The notes below the pieces were generated by a model. It did not search any database and was not told the DNA's origin. It saw nothing but the letters and a program-made list of their open reading frames with translations. This document shows positions 10,425 to 18,183 of a stretch of DNA of 64,000 nucleotides, piece after piece. The translations under genes were made by a program, and so were the position numbers. This DNA comes from an uncultured Collinsella sp. (GTDB lineage Bacteria > Actinomycetota > Coriobacteriia > Coriobacteriales > Coriobacteriaceae), in NCBI GenBank assembly GCA_900752545.1, contig CAADVS010000086.1, forward strand, positions 9,771-73,770. Direction: 5' to 3'. How positions within the stretch are numbered: position 1 is the stretch's first letter; each line of letters opens with the position of its first letter.

Positions 10425-11282
10425 ATGCGCAAACTGTTTTCCCGTCAGCTCATCGAGGCCCGTCACGAGATGCTGAGCATCTACGAGGCCGTCGATCTGG
10501 CCCTCCACGATGCCGTGAAGGCCTATGTGACCGACGACCGCAAGCTCGCCACCAAGACCAAGAAGCGCACGCTTTCGATTGACGCACGCTGCGCCAACCT
10601 GGAGGCCGTCTGCTACAACCTGATTGCCACGCAGTCACCGGTCGCCTCCGACTTCCGCTTGCTGCAGACGATCATCTACGTCGACTTTAACCTGCAGCGC
10701 ATGACCGATAAGGTTCGCCAGATTTGCCGCGCCACGCGTCATATGATCAAGGCCGACATCTCGCTGCCCAAGGAGCTTGTCGGCACGGTCGAGGCCGAGG
10801 CTGAGGCCGTCTACCAGGTGCTGGGCTCTTCGCTTTCTGCGCTCGTCACCAACGACATGTCCATCATCTGCAACTTGGCCGTCGAGGACGAGCCAGTGCA
10901 CGCCGCCTACGAGAAGTTCTTCCGCACCTTTAACCGCATGGACACGGGCGATTTTATGGACGACGACAGCAACTATGACGACCTGCGCCGCGCCATCATG
11001 GTATCGCGCTATCTCGATCGCATCGCCTCGATTTCCATCGATGCCGTCTGCCGTCTGACCTTCCTGTTGACCGGACAGCGTATGACTGCCGGTGATATCG
11101 CCTGCACTGATGAGGATGAGCTCGAGAGCATGCGCGTGCCTTCGGGCGAGGGTGTTATCATGAGGCCCGCCGTCGATGCACGCTACGTTGCCAAGGTGCC
11201 CGTTAACGAGGTCAGCGAGGGTCTTCGCTACCTGCTCGATCATCTTGAGGATGAGGACGATGGCGAGGACGACGAGGAGTAA
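10425..11282 (+). CDS. phoU: Phosphate signalling protein PhoU
   Basis: Regulator that links PstSCAB activity to phosphate sensing and limits uptake. 285 residues, longer than the roughly 220-240 usual for PhoU. The first 220 residues have the all-helical PhoU repeat pattern (QLIEARHEMLSIYEAV, then LQTIIYVDFNLQRMTDKV). The C-terminal 65 residues are an extension ending in a highly acidic tail (EDEDDGEDDEE). It lies 92 bases after pstB in the same direction. No phoB or phoR gene is nearby. Confidence 0.9.
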   Translation: MRKLFSRQLIEARHEMLSIYEAVDLALHDAVKAYVTDDRKLATKTKKRTLSIDARCANLEAVCYNLIATQSPVASDFRLLQTIIYVDFNLQRMTDKVRQICRATRHMIKADISLPKELVGTVEAEAEAVYQVLGSSLSALVTNDMSIICNLAVEDEPVHAAYEKFFRTFNRMDTGDFMDDDSNYDDLRRAIMVSRYLDRIASISIDAVCRLTFLLTGQRMTAGDIACTDEDELESMRVPSGEGVIMRPAVDARYVAKVPVNEVSEGLRYLLDHLEDEDDGEDDEE

Positions 11283-11319
11283 GTAACCCCGTTCGTCGAA
11301 AGATTGTAAATACCTAAGT

Positions 11320-11355
11320 GAGCGCGGCCTTGCACATGCGGGGCCGCGCTCTTGC
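11320..11355 (+). terminator. Terminator after phoU
   Basis: Inverted repeat GAGCGCGGCC / GGCCGCGCTC with a 12-base loop, followed by TTGCGTT. The uridine tract is weak, but the stem is strong and lies just past phoU, ending the pst operon before yggS. Confidence 0.65.
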
Positions 11356-11401
11356 GTTAGCATGGGACTACTTGTTTGGCTGTCAGCGGAGGCGATTGGC
11401 A

Positions 11402-12139
11402 ATGGATAACTATTTGGACTTGATGCGCGCTCGCCGCGAGCAGATTCTGGAACGTTTTTATGCGGCGCTCGATCGCGCGGGCCGTCCCCACGACGCCGCG
11501 AGCCTCATTGCCGTGTCCAAGACCGTTGGTGTCGATGAGACCGTTGCCGCCATCCAGGCGGGGTATCGCCATTTTGCCGAGAACCGCCCGCAGGAGCTGG
11601 TTCGCAAGCTCACGGGTCTGGCGGAGCATCCGGAGCTGCCCGAGGTGCGCTTCGATATGATCGGCAACCTGCAGACCAATAAGATCAATGCGGTGCTGGG
11701 CTCAGCCGAGCTGATTCACTCGGTGGGTTCGCTGCATCTGGCGCAGGCGATCTCGAGCCGTGCTGTTCGCAAGATTGAGGCAGGCGAGCTCGTCGGCCCC
11801 CAGCGTGTGCTCATTGAGGTCAATGTGAGTGGTGAGGAGTCGAAGGGAGGCTTTTCACCCGATGAGATTCGCGCCGCCGCGGGTGAGCTTGCAGAACTTG
11901 AGGGAATTTGCGTACAGGGGCTTATGACTATGGCGCCCCGGGGGAATAAGGATGTGGCACGCCGCACCTTTGCGGGGCTTCGTGAGCTGAGGGATGAGCT
12001 GGAGGCGGCGCATCCCGATTTGAACCTGCCTGAGCTTTCCTGCGGCATGAGCGAAGACTTTGAGCCTGCCCTTGAGGAGGGCTCTACGCTCGTTCGCCTG
12101 GGCAGGGTAGTATTTAGCCCGGAGTTTGCAGTAAAATAA
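11402..12139 (+). CDS. yggS: YggS family PLP homeostasis protein
   Basis: Single-domain PLP-binding protein related to alanine racemase N-terminal domains (PLPBP/YggS). It keeps the free PLP pool in balance and has no known catalysis. 245 residues from ATG 11402. The PLP lysine is in LIAVSKTVG. Other landmarks are FAENRPQEL, MIGNLQTNKIN, VNVSGEESKGGF and LSCGMSEDFEPAL, the phosphate-binding end. In most actinobacteria it lies between pgeF and sepF. Here the pst operon separates it from pgeF. An in-frame start at 11318 lies in the terminator stem and is rejected. Confidence 0.93.
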   Translation: MDNYLDLMRARREQILERFYAALDRAGRPHDAASLIAVSKTVGVDETVAAIQAGYRHFAENRPQELVRKLTGLAEHPELPEVRFDMIGNLQTNKINAVLGSAELIHSVGSLHLAQAISSRAVRKIEAGELVGPQRVLIEVNVSGEESKGGFSPDEIRAAAGELAELEGICVQGLMTMAPRGNKDVARRTFAGLRELRDELEAAHPDLNLPELSCGMSEDFEPALEEGSTLVRLGRVVFSPEFAVK

Positions 12140-12199
12140 GGCTCTGAAGTGCGCACTGATTATCGGGGCGCCTGCACTAAACCGCGAGAGGACACAACC

Positions 12200-12922
12200 A
12201 TGGGCTTCCTTGACGAGATTAAAAATAAGATGCACCTGGGCGGCCAACAGGGTTACGACCAGGGTTATGGCCAGGACGACGACTACGGCTACGATGACGG
12301 CTATGACGATAGTTATCAGGGCAACGGCTACAGCGGTGCTTCGGGCGAGGGCTTCTACACCCAAGACGAGCCGAGCAACGGCCTGCTTGGTCAGACGCGC
12401 CGCGGTGAAGCTGAGTCGGTTGCCGTGTATACGCGCTCCGGTCAGCTGGTCGGCGATGACTCCCGCCATGCCACGACGTATAACCCGCCTTCGCGCTCGC
12501 AGGACAGTGTTGCGAGCGGTTATCGTCCTGGTGCCTATGACACGCCGTCGAGCTACGCCGAGAACACCCGCGCTCGTGCCGCCGCTGCACCCGCGCCTGC
12601 ACCGAGCGATGCCTCGGCCTATGCGAGCAATATCATCAACGCCACGCCTCAGCTGCCGGCCTATGTTTTGCGCCCCGAGAGCTATGACGACGTGGAGACC
12701 GTGGTGCGCCGCGTTCGCACCAAGCAGCCTGTCGCACTGATTTTTGTGGGCGTACGCACCGAAGTGGCCAAGCGCGTCTTGGACTTCTCTTACGGCTTTG
12801 CCTGCGGTCTGGGTGCCACGGTCAAGGAGGTGGGCGACCGCGTGTTCATGGTGCTGCCCGCCGGCTGCGAGGTCAAAGATTCCGATCTCAAGAAGCTTCG
12901 TGCCGACGGCTACCTTAAGTAA
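12200..12922 (+). CDS. sepF: Cell division protein SepF
   Basis: Membrane anchor and bundler of FtsZ in Gram-positives. 240 residues. The start MGFLDEIKNKMHLG is the expected amphipathic membrane-binding helix. Residues 15-145 are a long flexible linker rich in Gly, Asp, Tyr and Gln. The DUF552 domain occupies the last 90 residues (LRPESYDDVETVV, VKEVGDRVFMVLPAGCEV). The ATG at 12200 was chosen because it gives the conserved N-terminal helix. The upstream in-frame codons to 12149 do not fit the family. The linker is longer than in Bacillus SepF. Confidence 0.93.
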   Translation: MGFLDEIKNKMHLGGQQGYDQGYGQDDDYGYDDGYDDSYQGNGYSGASGEGFYTQDEPSNGLLGQTRRGEAESVAVYTRSGQLVGDDSRHATTYNPPSRSQDSVASGYRPGAYDTPSSYAENTRARAAAAPAPAPSDASAYASNIINATPQLPAYVLRPESYDDVETVVRRVRTKQPVALIFVGVRTEVAKRVLDFSYGFACGLGATVKEVGDRVFMVLPAGCEVKDSDLKKLRADGYLK

Positions 12923-12943
12923 AGACAAGACGAGGAGATTCCC

Positions 12944-13225
12944 ATCAACATCTACACTGTCGTCCAGCTGGTCAACACGCTGTTCAACTTCTATTCCACG
13001 CTCATTGTCGTCTACTGCTTTATGACGTGGATTCCCATGAAGCAGGGTGGTTTGCTTCAGGATATTGCCGCGGTGCTTGATAGCGTGTGCGGTCCGTGGC
13101 TCAACCTGTTCCGTCGTTTCATCCCGCCGATGGGCGGTATCGATTTTTCGCCGGTCGTTGCGATTATTGCGTTGCAGTTGGTGCAGAGGCTGGTTCTGCA
13201 GCTTCTTATAGGTATACTCGTGTAG
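12944..13225 (+). CDS. yggT: YggT family membrane protein with a non-AUG (AUC) start
   Basis: Small integral membrane protein of the YggT family (about 93 residues), found next to sepF and divIVA in many Gram-positives and linked to division or osmotic stress. Two hydrophobic helices are visible: FNFYSTLIVVYCFMTWIP at the N-terminus and FSPVVAIIALQLVQRLVLQ at the C-terminus, separated by the loop containing GGLLQDIAAVLDSVCGPWLNLFRR. No ATG, GTG or TTG lies between the sepF stop (same frame) and residue 27. The only start with a ribosome site is ATC 12944, six bases after GAGGAG. Starting at the first ATG, 13022, would remove the first helix. Confidence 0.85.
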   Translation: MNIYTVVQLVNTLFNFYSTLIVVYCFMTWIPMKQGGLLQDIAAVLDSVCGPWLNLFRRFIPPMGGIDFSPVVAIIALQLVQRLVLQLLIGILV

Positions 13226-13286
13226 AACTGACTTAGTAACTTACGTCGGGCGTGTAGCGCCGAGGCGATGAAAAAGGAGACTTGTT

Positions 13287-13961
13287 ATGGCTATTACCCC
13301 TGCAGACATCCAGGCTCAGACTTTCTCTGAGGCCAAGCGTGGCTACGATCCTGCTGAGGTCGACGTCTTCTTGGAGACGCTGTCCTCCGAGGTCGACGCT
13401 ATGCTCGCTAAGATCGTCGACCTTAAGGGTCGTCTGACTGCTACCGAGCAGCAGCTTGCCGATGCGCAGGCTCAGCTTGCCCAGGCTCAGGATGCCACCG
13501 CCCAGGCCGTTCCTGCCGCCCCCGTGGCTGCTCCCGCCCCTGACTTCTCCGCTCAGGAGCGCCAGATTTCCGCTGCCCTGATCGCTGCCCAGCAGACCGC
13601 TGAGACCATCGTTAACGATGCCAACGAGAACGCTGAGCGTATCCGCAACGAGGCTGACGCCAAGGCTCGCGAGGTTATCCGCCAGGCTCTGACTGAGAAG
13701 CAGGCCGAGCTCGAGGAGATCGATCGTCTCAAGGCTTCCCGTGAGGAGTTCAAAGCCGAGTACCTCAAGCTCATCCAGCACTTCATGGACGATGCGCAGA
13801 ATTCCTTCCCGGCCGACCTCATGGCCTCCACGCCGGTCGGTTCTGCCGCTTCTCCTGCAGTGACTGTTCCCGCCGAGCCGCTGCCCGTCGCTGACCCGGT
13901 TGTCCCCGTGGCCGATCCCTTTGCCCCGATCGACAACTTCGCTGCCGACGACCTGGACTAA
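13287..13961 (+). CDS. divIVA: DivIVA domain protein (Wag31-like)
   Basis: Cytoplasmic coiled-coil protein that marks curved membrane at poles and septa and organises wall growth. 224 residues. The N-terminal DivIVA domain shows MAITPADIQAQTF, RGYDPAEVDVFL and a following helix. An Ala/Pro linker at about 70-90 leads to a second long coiled coil (about 95-175, rich in Ala, Glu, Gln and Arg). The tail is Pro/Ala/Val-rich and ends NFAADDLD. AAAAGGAG precedes the ATG. It closes the division block and is followed by a strong terminator. Confidence 0.94.
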   Translation: MAITPADIQAQTFSEAKRGYDPAEVDVFLETLSSEVDAMLAKIVDLKGRLTATEQQLADAQAQLAQAQDATAQAVPAAPVAAPAPDFSAQERQISAALIAAQQTAETIVNDANENAERIRNEADAKAREVIRQALTEKQAELEEIDRLKASREEFKAEYLKLIQHFMDDAQNSFPADLMASTPVGSAASPAVTVPAEPLPVADPVVPVADPFAPIDNFAADDLD

Positions 13962-13990
13962 CATTCGGTCTACAATTTAGTGCCTCGAAA

Positions 13991-14016
13991 GGACCCGCAG
14001 CTTGCGGGTCCTTTTT
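13991..14016 (+). terminator. Intrinsic terminator after divIVA
   Basis: Perfect nine-pair stem GGACCCGCA / TGCGGGTCC with a three-base loop, followed by six T residues. Confidence 0.93.
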
Positions 14017-14127
14017 TATGACTGTGCCGGGGTGCGTAACATAAAAACCGAGCCCTGCACATAGTGGCGCAGAACTCGGCGAACGGGTGAGCGGTCAAGG
14101 GTAGGTTTTAAGGCATGTCCCAAAAAT

Positions 14128-14658
14128 CTACTTGAGGAGGAAGTCGGAGAGGGGAATGGTGCGGGCCTCGCGATGCTCGGGATCGGCGATGTGGTCGGCG
14201 GGATAGCCACAGACGAGCATGTGATAGGGATAGACGCCCTTGGACAGATTGAACTGCTCTTGTGCCACCTCAGGCTTAAAATGGCACACCCAGCACGTTC
14301 CCAGGCCCTGCTCGGTGGCCTCCATCATCATCTGATCACACACGATGGACGTATCGATTTCGCTGGAATTCATCTGGTCATAGGGGCGCACCCAAGCGTC
14401 ATCGGTAACGCTGCAAATAAGGAAGACAAGCGGAGCCCCAAAGATAGACCCATCACGAGCAAACCGAGGCTGACAAGCAGCAGCCTTCTCCAGAAGCTCA
14501 GGCGTATCCAACACCATCACACGGGTTGGATGGTTATTACAAGCAGAAGGAGCAATACGCCCAGCCTCAACAATGGCATCCACCACAGCCTGCTCAACAG
14601 CCCGATCTTCAAACTCACGACAAGAATACCGACCCCGAGCCAGATCCAAATAAGACAT
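14128..14658 (-). CDS. Nitroreductase family FMN protein
   Basis: NAD(P)H- and FMN-dependent oxidoreductase of the nitroreductase superfamily. 176 residues. The N-terminal FMN phosphate contact appears as RYSCREFED, followed by APSACNNHPTRV. A glycine-rich GTCWVCHF segment lies in the C-terminal half. The length fits the small subgroup of this family, whose physiological substrate is unknown. A GAGGG ribosome site precedes the start. It stands alone on the minus strand next to a long palindrome. Confidence 0.85.
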   Translation of the reverse strand: MSYLDLARGRYSCREFEDRAVEQAVVDAIVEAGRIAPSACNNHPTRVMVLDTPELLEKAAACQPRFARDGSIFGAPLVFLICSVTDDAWVRPYDQMNSSEIDTSIVCDQMMMEATEQGLGTCWVCHFKPEVAQEQFNLSKGVYPYHMLVCGYPADHIADPEHREARTIPLSDFLLK

Positions 14659-14822
14659 ACAAGCCCTCCTACAATTTAATAACGAAATAAAAGATAACCA
14701 AAGGTTACCCAGAGCAACGTCCAGCCAAACGCTCAGCGCTGCCCAAAGTCATGACTGATGCCAAAGGCGCTTTCAGCCAAAGCCACCGTGCATTCCGCCT
14801 ATTAGCCAAGGTTCCCAATGGT

Positions 14823-14930
14823 GGTACGTAAGGCGAAGGCCCGACACCTATTTACTTTCGAACGACTCTGCCGTGCAGCCGGAGTGAGAAAGCAAATAGG
14901 TGCCGGGCCTTCGCCGGTGGGATGCGTACC
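14823..14930. repeat. Long imperfect palindrome in intergenic DNA
   Basis: Arms at 14832-14859 and 14888-14915 match over 28 bases with two mismatches (outer part GGCGAAGGCCC / GGGCCTTCGCC). An outer pair GGTACG / CGTACC lies at 14823-14828 and 14925-14930. It sits between the end of the DUF47 gene and the start of the nitroreductase gene, both on the minus strand, in a 276-base gap with no plausible gene. It may end the PiT/DUF47 transcript, but it has no uridine tract. Confidence 0.8.
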
Positions 14931-14935
14931 GCTAA

Positions 14936-15559
14936 TTAACTGTTCTTCATGACAATCGAATCCACGACATCGGCCACATTCTCGCAGCAGTCGGCGCAGT
15001 ACTCCAGGAAGGCGTACACGTCACGCCAGGCGATGACCTCGAGCGGATCCTTGCCGTTAACGTGCAGGTTGCGCATGGCGTTGATATAGAGCTCGTCGGC
15101 CTCGGACTCGATGGTGTTGATCTGGATGACCAGCTCGCGCAGCGTTTTGGACTTGCGGTAGTTGGGAAGCTCGACCATCAGGTCCTTCATGGCGCGGCAG
15201 GCATCGGTTACCTTGTGAGCGATGACGATGGCATCGGGGTGGATGCTCTGGATGTTGGTGAAGTAGACGCGCTGCACGACGCCTTCGATGCGGTCGAGCA
15301 CGGTGTCGAGCGAGCAGCTCATCAGGTCCAGATCCTCGCGCTCAAGCGGGGTGATAAAGGCGGTGAGCAAGGCGTCTTCGAGCTCGTGGTGCTTCTTGTC
15401 TGCCGCATGCTCAATCGCATGCATCTTATCGAGCATGTCATGGATTTGCGTGGGGTCGAAGTTCTCAAAAATCTTGGTGAGCAGCTCGGCTGCCTGAACG
15501 GCGAGGTCAGCGCAAGCGACGTAGTTGTCAAAGTAGAACGAATCGGGTTTCTTTGCCAT
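14936..15559 (-). CDS. DUF47 (PhoU-like) PiT accessory protein
   Basis: All-helical cytoplasmic protein of the DUF47/TIGR00153 family, distantly related to PhoU. These are nearly always encoded beside PiT phosphate transporters and are thought to modulate them. 207 residues. Typical features are the N-terminal YFDNYVACADLAVQAA helix, MHAIEHAADKKHHEL with the metal-binding E/H pattern, FITPLEREDLD, and a C-terminal DVYAFLEYCADCCENVADVV helix. It lies 67 bases downstream of the PiT gene in the same direction. Confidence 0.9.
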   Translation of the reverse strand: MAKKPDSFYFDNYVACADLAVQAAELLTKIFENFDPTQIHDMLDKMHAIEHAADKKHHELEDALLTAFITPLEREDLDLMSCSLDTVLDRIEGVVQRVYFTNIQSIHPDAIVIAHKVTDACRAMKDLMVELPNYRKSKTLRELVIQINTIESEADELYINAMRNLHVNGKDPLEVIAWRDVYAFLEYCADCCENVADVVDSIVMKNS

Positions 15560-15626
15560 GGGTGGGTCCTTTCGAGGCGAAGACGGGTGGGCGAAGCATT
15601 GCAGTCCGGATGGACGCTCGGTTTGA

Positions 15627-16676
15627 CTAGAGGAACATCATGAACAGCTTGGCCATGACAAAGCTGATGAGTCCGCAGGCAGGGAAGGTGAAGAACCAGG
15701 TGAACATCATGTCCTTGACGACGCCGAAGTTGATGGCCGAGAGGCGCTTGACGGCACCGACGCCCATGATGGCGCAGGTCTTGATGTGGGTGGAGGACAC
15801 GGGGATGCCGGTAAGGGTGGCAAGCAGCAGGTTTGCGGCGCCCGCGAGGTCGGCGGAGAAGCCCTGGTACTTTTCGAGCTTGACCATGCTCTGGCCGACG
15901 GACTTGATGATGCGCTCGCCGCCCACGCTGGTGCCGATACCCATAGTGGCCGAGCACAGCAGCATAATCCAGATGGGGATGCCTGCATCGCCGACGCTCG
16001 TCTGGCCGCTGGCAAAGGCCACGCCTAAAAAGAGCACGCCGATGAACTTCTGTCCATCCTGCGCGCCGTGCATAAAGCTCATGGCCGCAGCGCTCGCGAT
16101 CTGAGCGTATTTAAAGAAGACATTGGCACGTCGCCTGTTGGCGGCGGCGAAAAGAATCGAGACGAGCTTGCACAGGACCCAGCCCATGACAAAGCCCAGG
16201 CCGATGGAGAGCGCCAGGCCGTAGATGACCTTCATCCATTCGTGGACGTTGACGCTGCTCGCACCGCCGAGGGCGATGGCGGCACCGGTCAGGCCGGCGA
16301 TAAGGCTGTGGCTTTGCGAGGTGGGGATGCCAAAACGCGACGCTGTGGCGCCGTAGACGACGATGGAGAACAGCGCCGCGCATAGGCAGGCGAGCGCCAT
16401 GGTGCTGTTTCCGCCAAAGTCGACGATATGTGAGATGGTGTTGGCGACGCTCGCGTTAAAGTGCGTCATGATGAGCACGCCGAGGAAGTTGAATGCGGCG
16501 CTCATGAGAATGGCGGCGCGGGCGGGCATGCAACGCGTAGTGACGCAGGTCGCGATGGCGTTGGGCGCGTCGGTCCACCCATTGACGAAGATGGCGCCCA
16601 ACGCGAGGATCACGGTGACGGCAAGGACTGGGTTCGACACAATTTGGCCGAGGAAGGTTGAGAACGTTACGTCCAT
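15627..16676 (-). CDS. pit: PiT family inorganic phosphate transporter
   Basis: Low-affinity, ion-coupled phosphate permease. 349 residues with about ten hydrophobic segments. The two PiT signature repeats appear as VNGWTDAPNAIATCVTTR near the N-terminus and the VSSTHIKTCAIMGVGAVKR segment near the C-terminus, each in a mirrored half. The SFMHGAQDGQKFIGVL loop is also typical. With the DUF47 gene it forms a second phosphate uptake unit, separate from pstSCAB. It is transcribed away from the small LexA-box gene. Confidence 0.93.
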   Translation of the reverse strand: MDVTFSTFLGQIVSNPVLAVTVILALGAIFVNGWTDAPNAIATCVTTRCMPARAAILMSAAFNFLGVLIMTHFNASVANTISHIVDFGGNSTMALACLCAALFSIVVYGATASRFGIPTSQSHSLIAGLTGAAIALGGASSVNVHEWMKVIYGLALSIGLGFVMGWVLCKLVSILFAAANRRRANVFFKYAQIASAAAMSFMHGAQDGQKFIGVLFLGVAFASGQTSVGDAGIPIWIMLLCSATMGIGTSVGGERIIKSVGQSMVKLEKYQGFSADLAGAANLLLATLTGIPVSSTHIKTCAIMGVGAVKRLSAINFGVVKDMMFTWFFTFPACGLISFVMAKLFMMFL

Positions 16677-16890
16677 ATATGGGCTTTCTCGAAGTTTGCA
16701 GACACGTTACAAAAACATGATAAATCGTATCACCTCCTGCGGGTCTCTTTACCGAGTTCTGATGGGAGAAGTGAACTTTTTGGCACTAAAATTGAATATT
16801 AGCCCTGTTGACCGCGGGTGTTCTTTTTGCTAACACGCCATGCGGACACGTGCGATTACTACGACACTCCAAAACCACAGTCTGTTCGCT

Positions 16891-16926
16891 TTACAACATG
16901 CAAACATGCGTTCGATAATAGGAGGC
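16891..16926 (+). promoter_or_regulatory. LexA-like SOS box inside a promoter with a leaderless start
   Basis: CAAACATGCGTTCG at 16901-16914 matches 13 of 14 positions of the Gram-positive LexA box CGAACRNRYGTTYG. GATAAT at 16914-16919 is a good -10 box and begins at the last base of the operator. Its spacing puts the transcript start at about 16926-16927, the A of the next gene's ATG. TTACAA at 16891 is a weak -35. This predicts LexA repression and a leaderless message. The box is seen; the regulation is inferred. Confidence 0.6.
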
Positions 16927-17265
16927 ATGGAATACCGACAGACAGACGGCAAAACTCGGCGCGTACACAAGCAGTATGTGGACGTCGTGGCTCGCATCCT
17001 CGCGGGCGGACAAGTCGTGCCGGTTACCGTCTGCTGGGTCGACGGTCGCTGCTTTACGATTGACGAGATTGTCTCGTCCACGGGCTTTGGCTTAACGGTT
17101 CACGGTGTTCGTACGGCGACCTATAAGGTGCGTTTTGGCGGGCACGCGACCGAGTTGTATCTGGAGGACCAGACGCGCGAACGACCAGATGGCTCGCAGA
17201 CGCACGTGATGCGTTGGTGGGTCTGGGCCTTTGATCGTACGCTCGAGGGCGAGCGCCGTGGGTAA
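16927..17265 (+). CDS. Small protein under a LexA-like box, DUF6504-like
   Basis: 112 residues, soluble and basic. The core VPVTVCWVDGRCFTIDEI, then VRTATYKVRFGGHATELYLE and a WWVWAFD end, resembles small actinobacterial DUF6504-type proteins, which I recall as neighbours of Y-family polymerases. That resemblance is from memory and weak. GGAGG lies only one base before ATG 16927, too close to serve as a normal ribosome site, so a leaderless start is likelier. An alternative ATG at 16906 lies inside the operator. The SOS-like promoter suggests a DNA damage role. No polymerase gene is adjacent. Confidence 0.6.
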   Translation: MEYRQTDGKTRRVHKQYVDVVARILAGGQVVPVTVCWVDGRCFTIDEIVSSTGFGLTVHGVRTATYKVRFGGHATELYLEDQTRERPDGSQTHVMRWWVWAFDRTLEGERRG

Positions 17266-17311
17266 GGACGTGCGGCATTCGAGTACAATGACAGGAATCT
17301 TGTCAGCTACT

Positions 17312-17335
17312 GCGCCGTTATTTGTGGCGCTTTTT
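17312..17335 (+). terminator. Small hairpin with T tract before the Bax-inhibitor gene
   Basis: GCGCC / GGCGC with a nine-base loop, followed by TTTTT. It lies 47 bases after the small SOS-like gene and directly before the ribosome site of the next gene. A TACAAT box at 17284 could place a promoter upstream of it, in which case it would act as an attenuator. Confidence 0.5.
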
Positions 17336-17349
17336 GAAAGGACGAAATT

Positions 17350-18045
17350 ATGAACGATATCCAGGGCTATCAGAACGGTCCCGTCGAGAGCGGCGCAAGC
17401 CGCGCCAAGGAGATGTCGCCGCGCGCGTACAATCTCACCATGTCTGCCCTGATCTTCTTGGGCTTTTGCGCCATGGGCGCCGGCGCCTACTTTACGAGCA
17501 CCATGTCGTTTGCGCGCATGATGATGAGCGGCGCCGCCTTGCCGCTGGTCTTTGGCTCGTTTATTTTGACCATCGTCGGCATGGTCATGATGTCGGCCGC
17601 CGCCAGCAAGCAGTCCGTGGGCCTGTCCCTTGTGGGCTACGTAATCTTTGCGAGTACCTTTGGCCTGACCGCGTCGTTTGGCCTTGCCAACTACGACCTG
17701 CCCACCATCAACACTGCCTTTATCGCCACGGCCGCCATCACCTTTGTCTTTGGCGCCTTGGGCGTGACGTTCCCCAAGTTTTTCCAGCGCGTATATGGCA
17801 TCGGTTTTGGCATTCTGCTCGCCACTATTCTGGTTGAGATCGTGCTGATGTTCATGGGCGTCTCGCAGACCATCACCGACCTGATCGTGATCGTGGTGTT
17901 CGCTGGCTTTATTGGCTACGACACCTATGTTGCCACGACGGTGCCGCCTACGCTGCCCAACGCCGTGCTCATGGCCTCTAACCTGTTCGTGGATATTATC
18001 AACGTGTTCCTGCGCATTTTGAACATCCTCGGCCGTCGCGACTAG
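17350..18045 (+). CDS. Bax inhibitor-1/YccA family membrane protein
   Basis: Integral membrane protein of the BI-1 (UPF0005/YccA) family. 231 residues: a hydrophilic N-terminus of about 25 residues, then seven hydrophobic segments. The family pattern is visible as MSPRAYNLTMSALIF at the first helix, IVVFAGFIGYDTYV in the sixth, and a C-terminal IINVFLRILNILGRRD. Bacterial members act as pH-sensitive calcium leak channels or as modulators of FtsH; which applies here is unknown. GAAAGG precedes the ATG by eight bases. Confidence 0.88.
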   Translation: MNDIQGYQNGPVESGASRAKEMSPRAYNLTMSALIFLGFCAMGAGAYFTSTMSFARMMMSGAALPLVFGSFILTIVGMVMMSAAASKQSVGLSLVGYVIFASTFGLTASFGLANYDLPTINTAFIATAAITFVFGALGVTFPKFFQRVYGIGFGILLATILVEIVLMFMGVSQTITDLIVIVVFAGFIGYDTYVATTVPPTLPNAVLMASNLFVDIINVFLRILNILGRRD

Positions 18046-18090
18046 TGGCAAATTGCGGCGGTGCTTGCCGTGCGTGTAAATCGATGCGAA

Positions 18091-18117
18091 AGGCGGTCCT
18101 TCGGGGCCGTCTTTTTT
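18091..18117 (+). terminator. Intrinsic terminator after the BI-1 gene
   Basis: AGGCGGTCC / GGGCCGTCT stem with a G-U pair, TTCG tetraloop, and TTTTTTG tail. Confidence 0.88.
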
Positions 18118-18183
18118 GTGCGCGGCGGGGTATCATGGATGGGAAAAAGCCGATAGCGGCAGCGACAGGAAAGGTGGCCACGT

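Noticed and set aside
13022..13225. YggT gene starting at ATG 13022
   Set aside because: This start removes the first membrane helix, has no ribosome site, and leaves the upstream conserved sequence unexplained.
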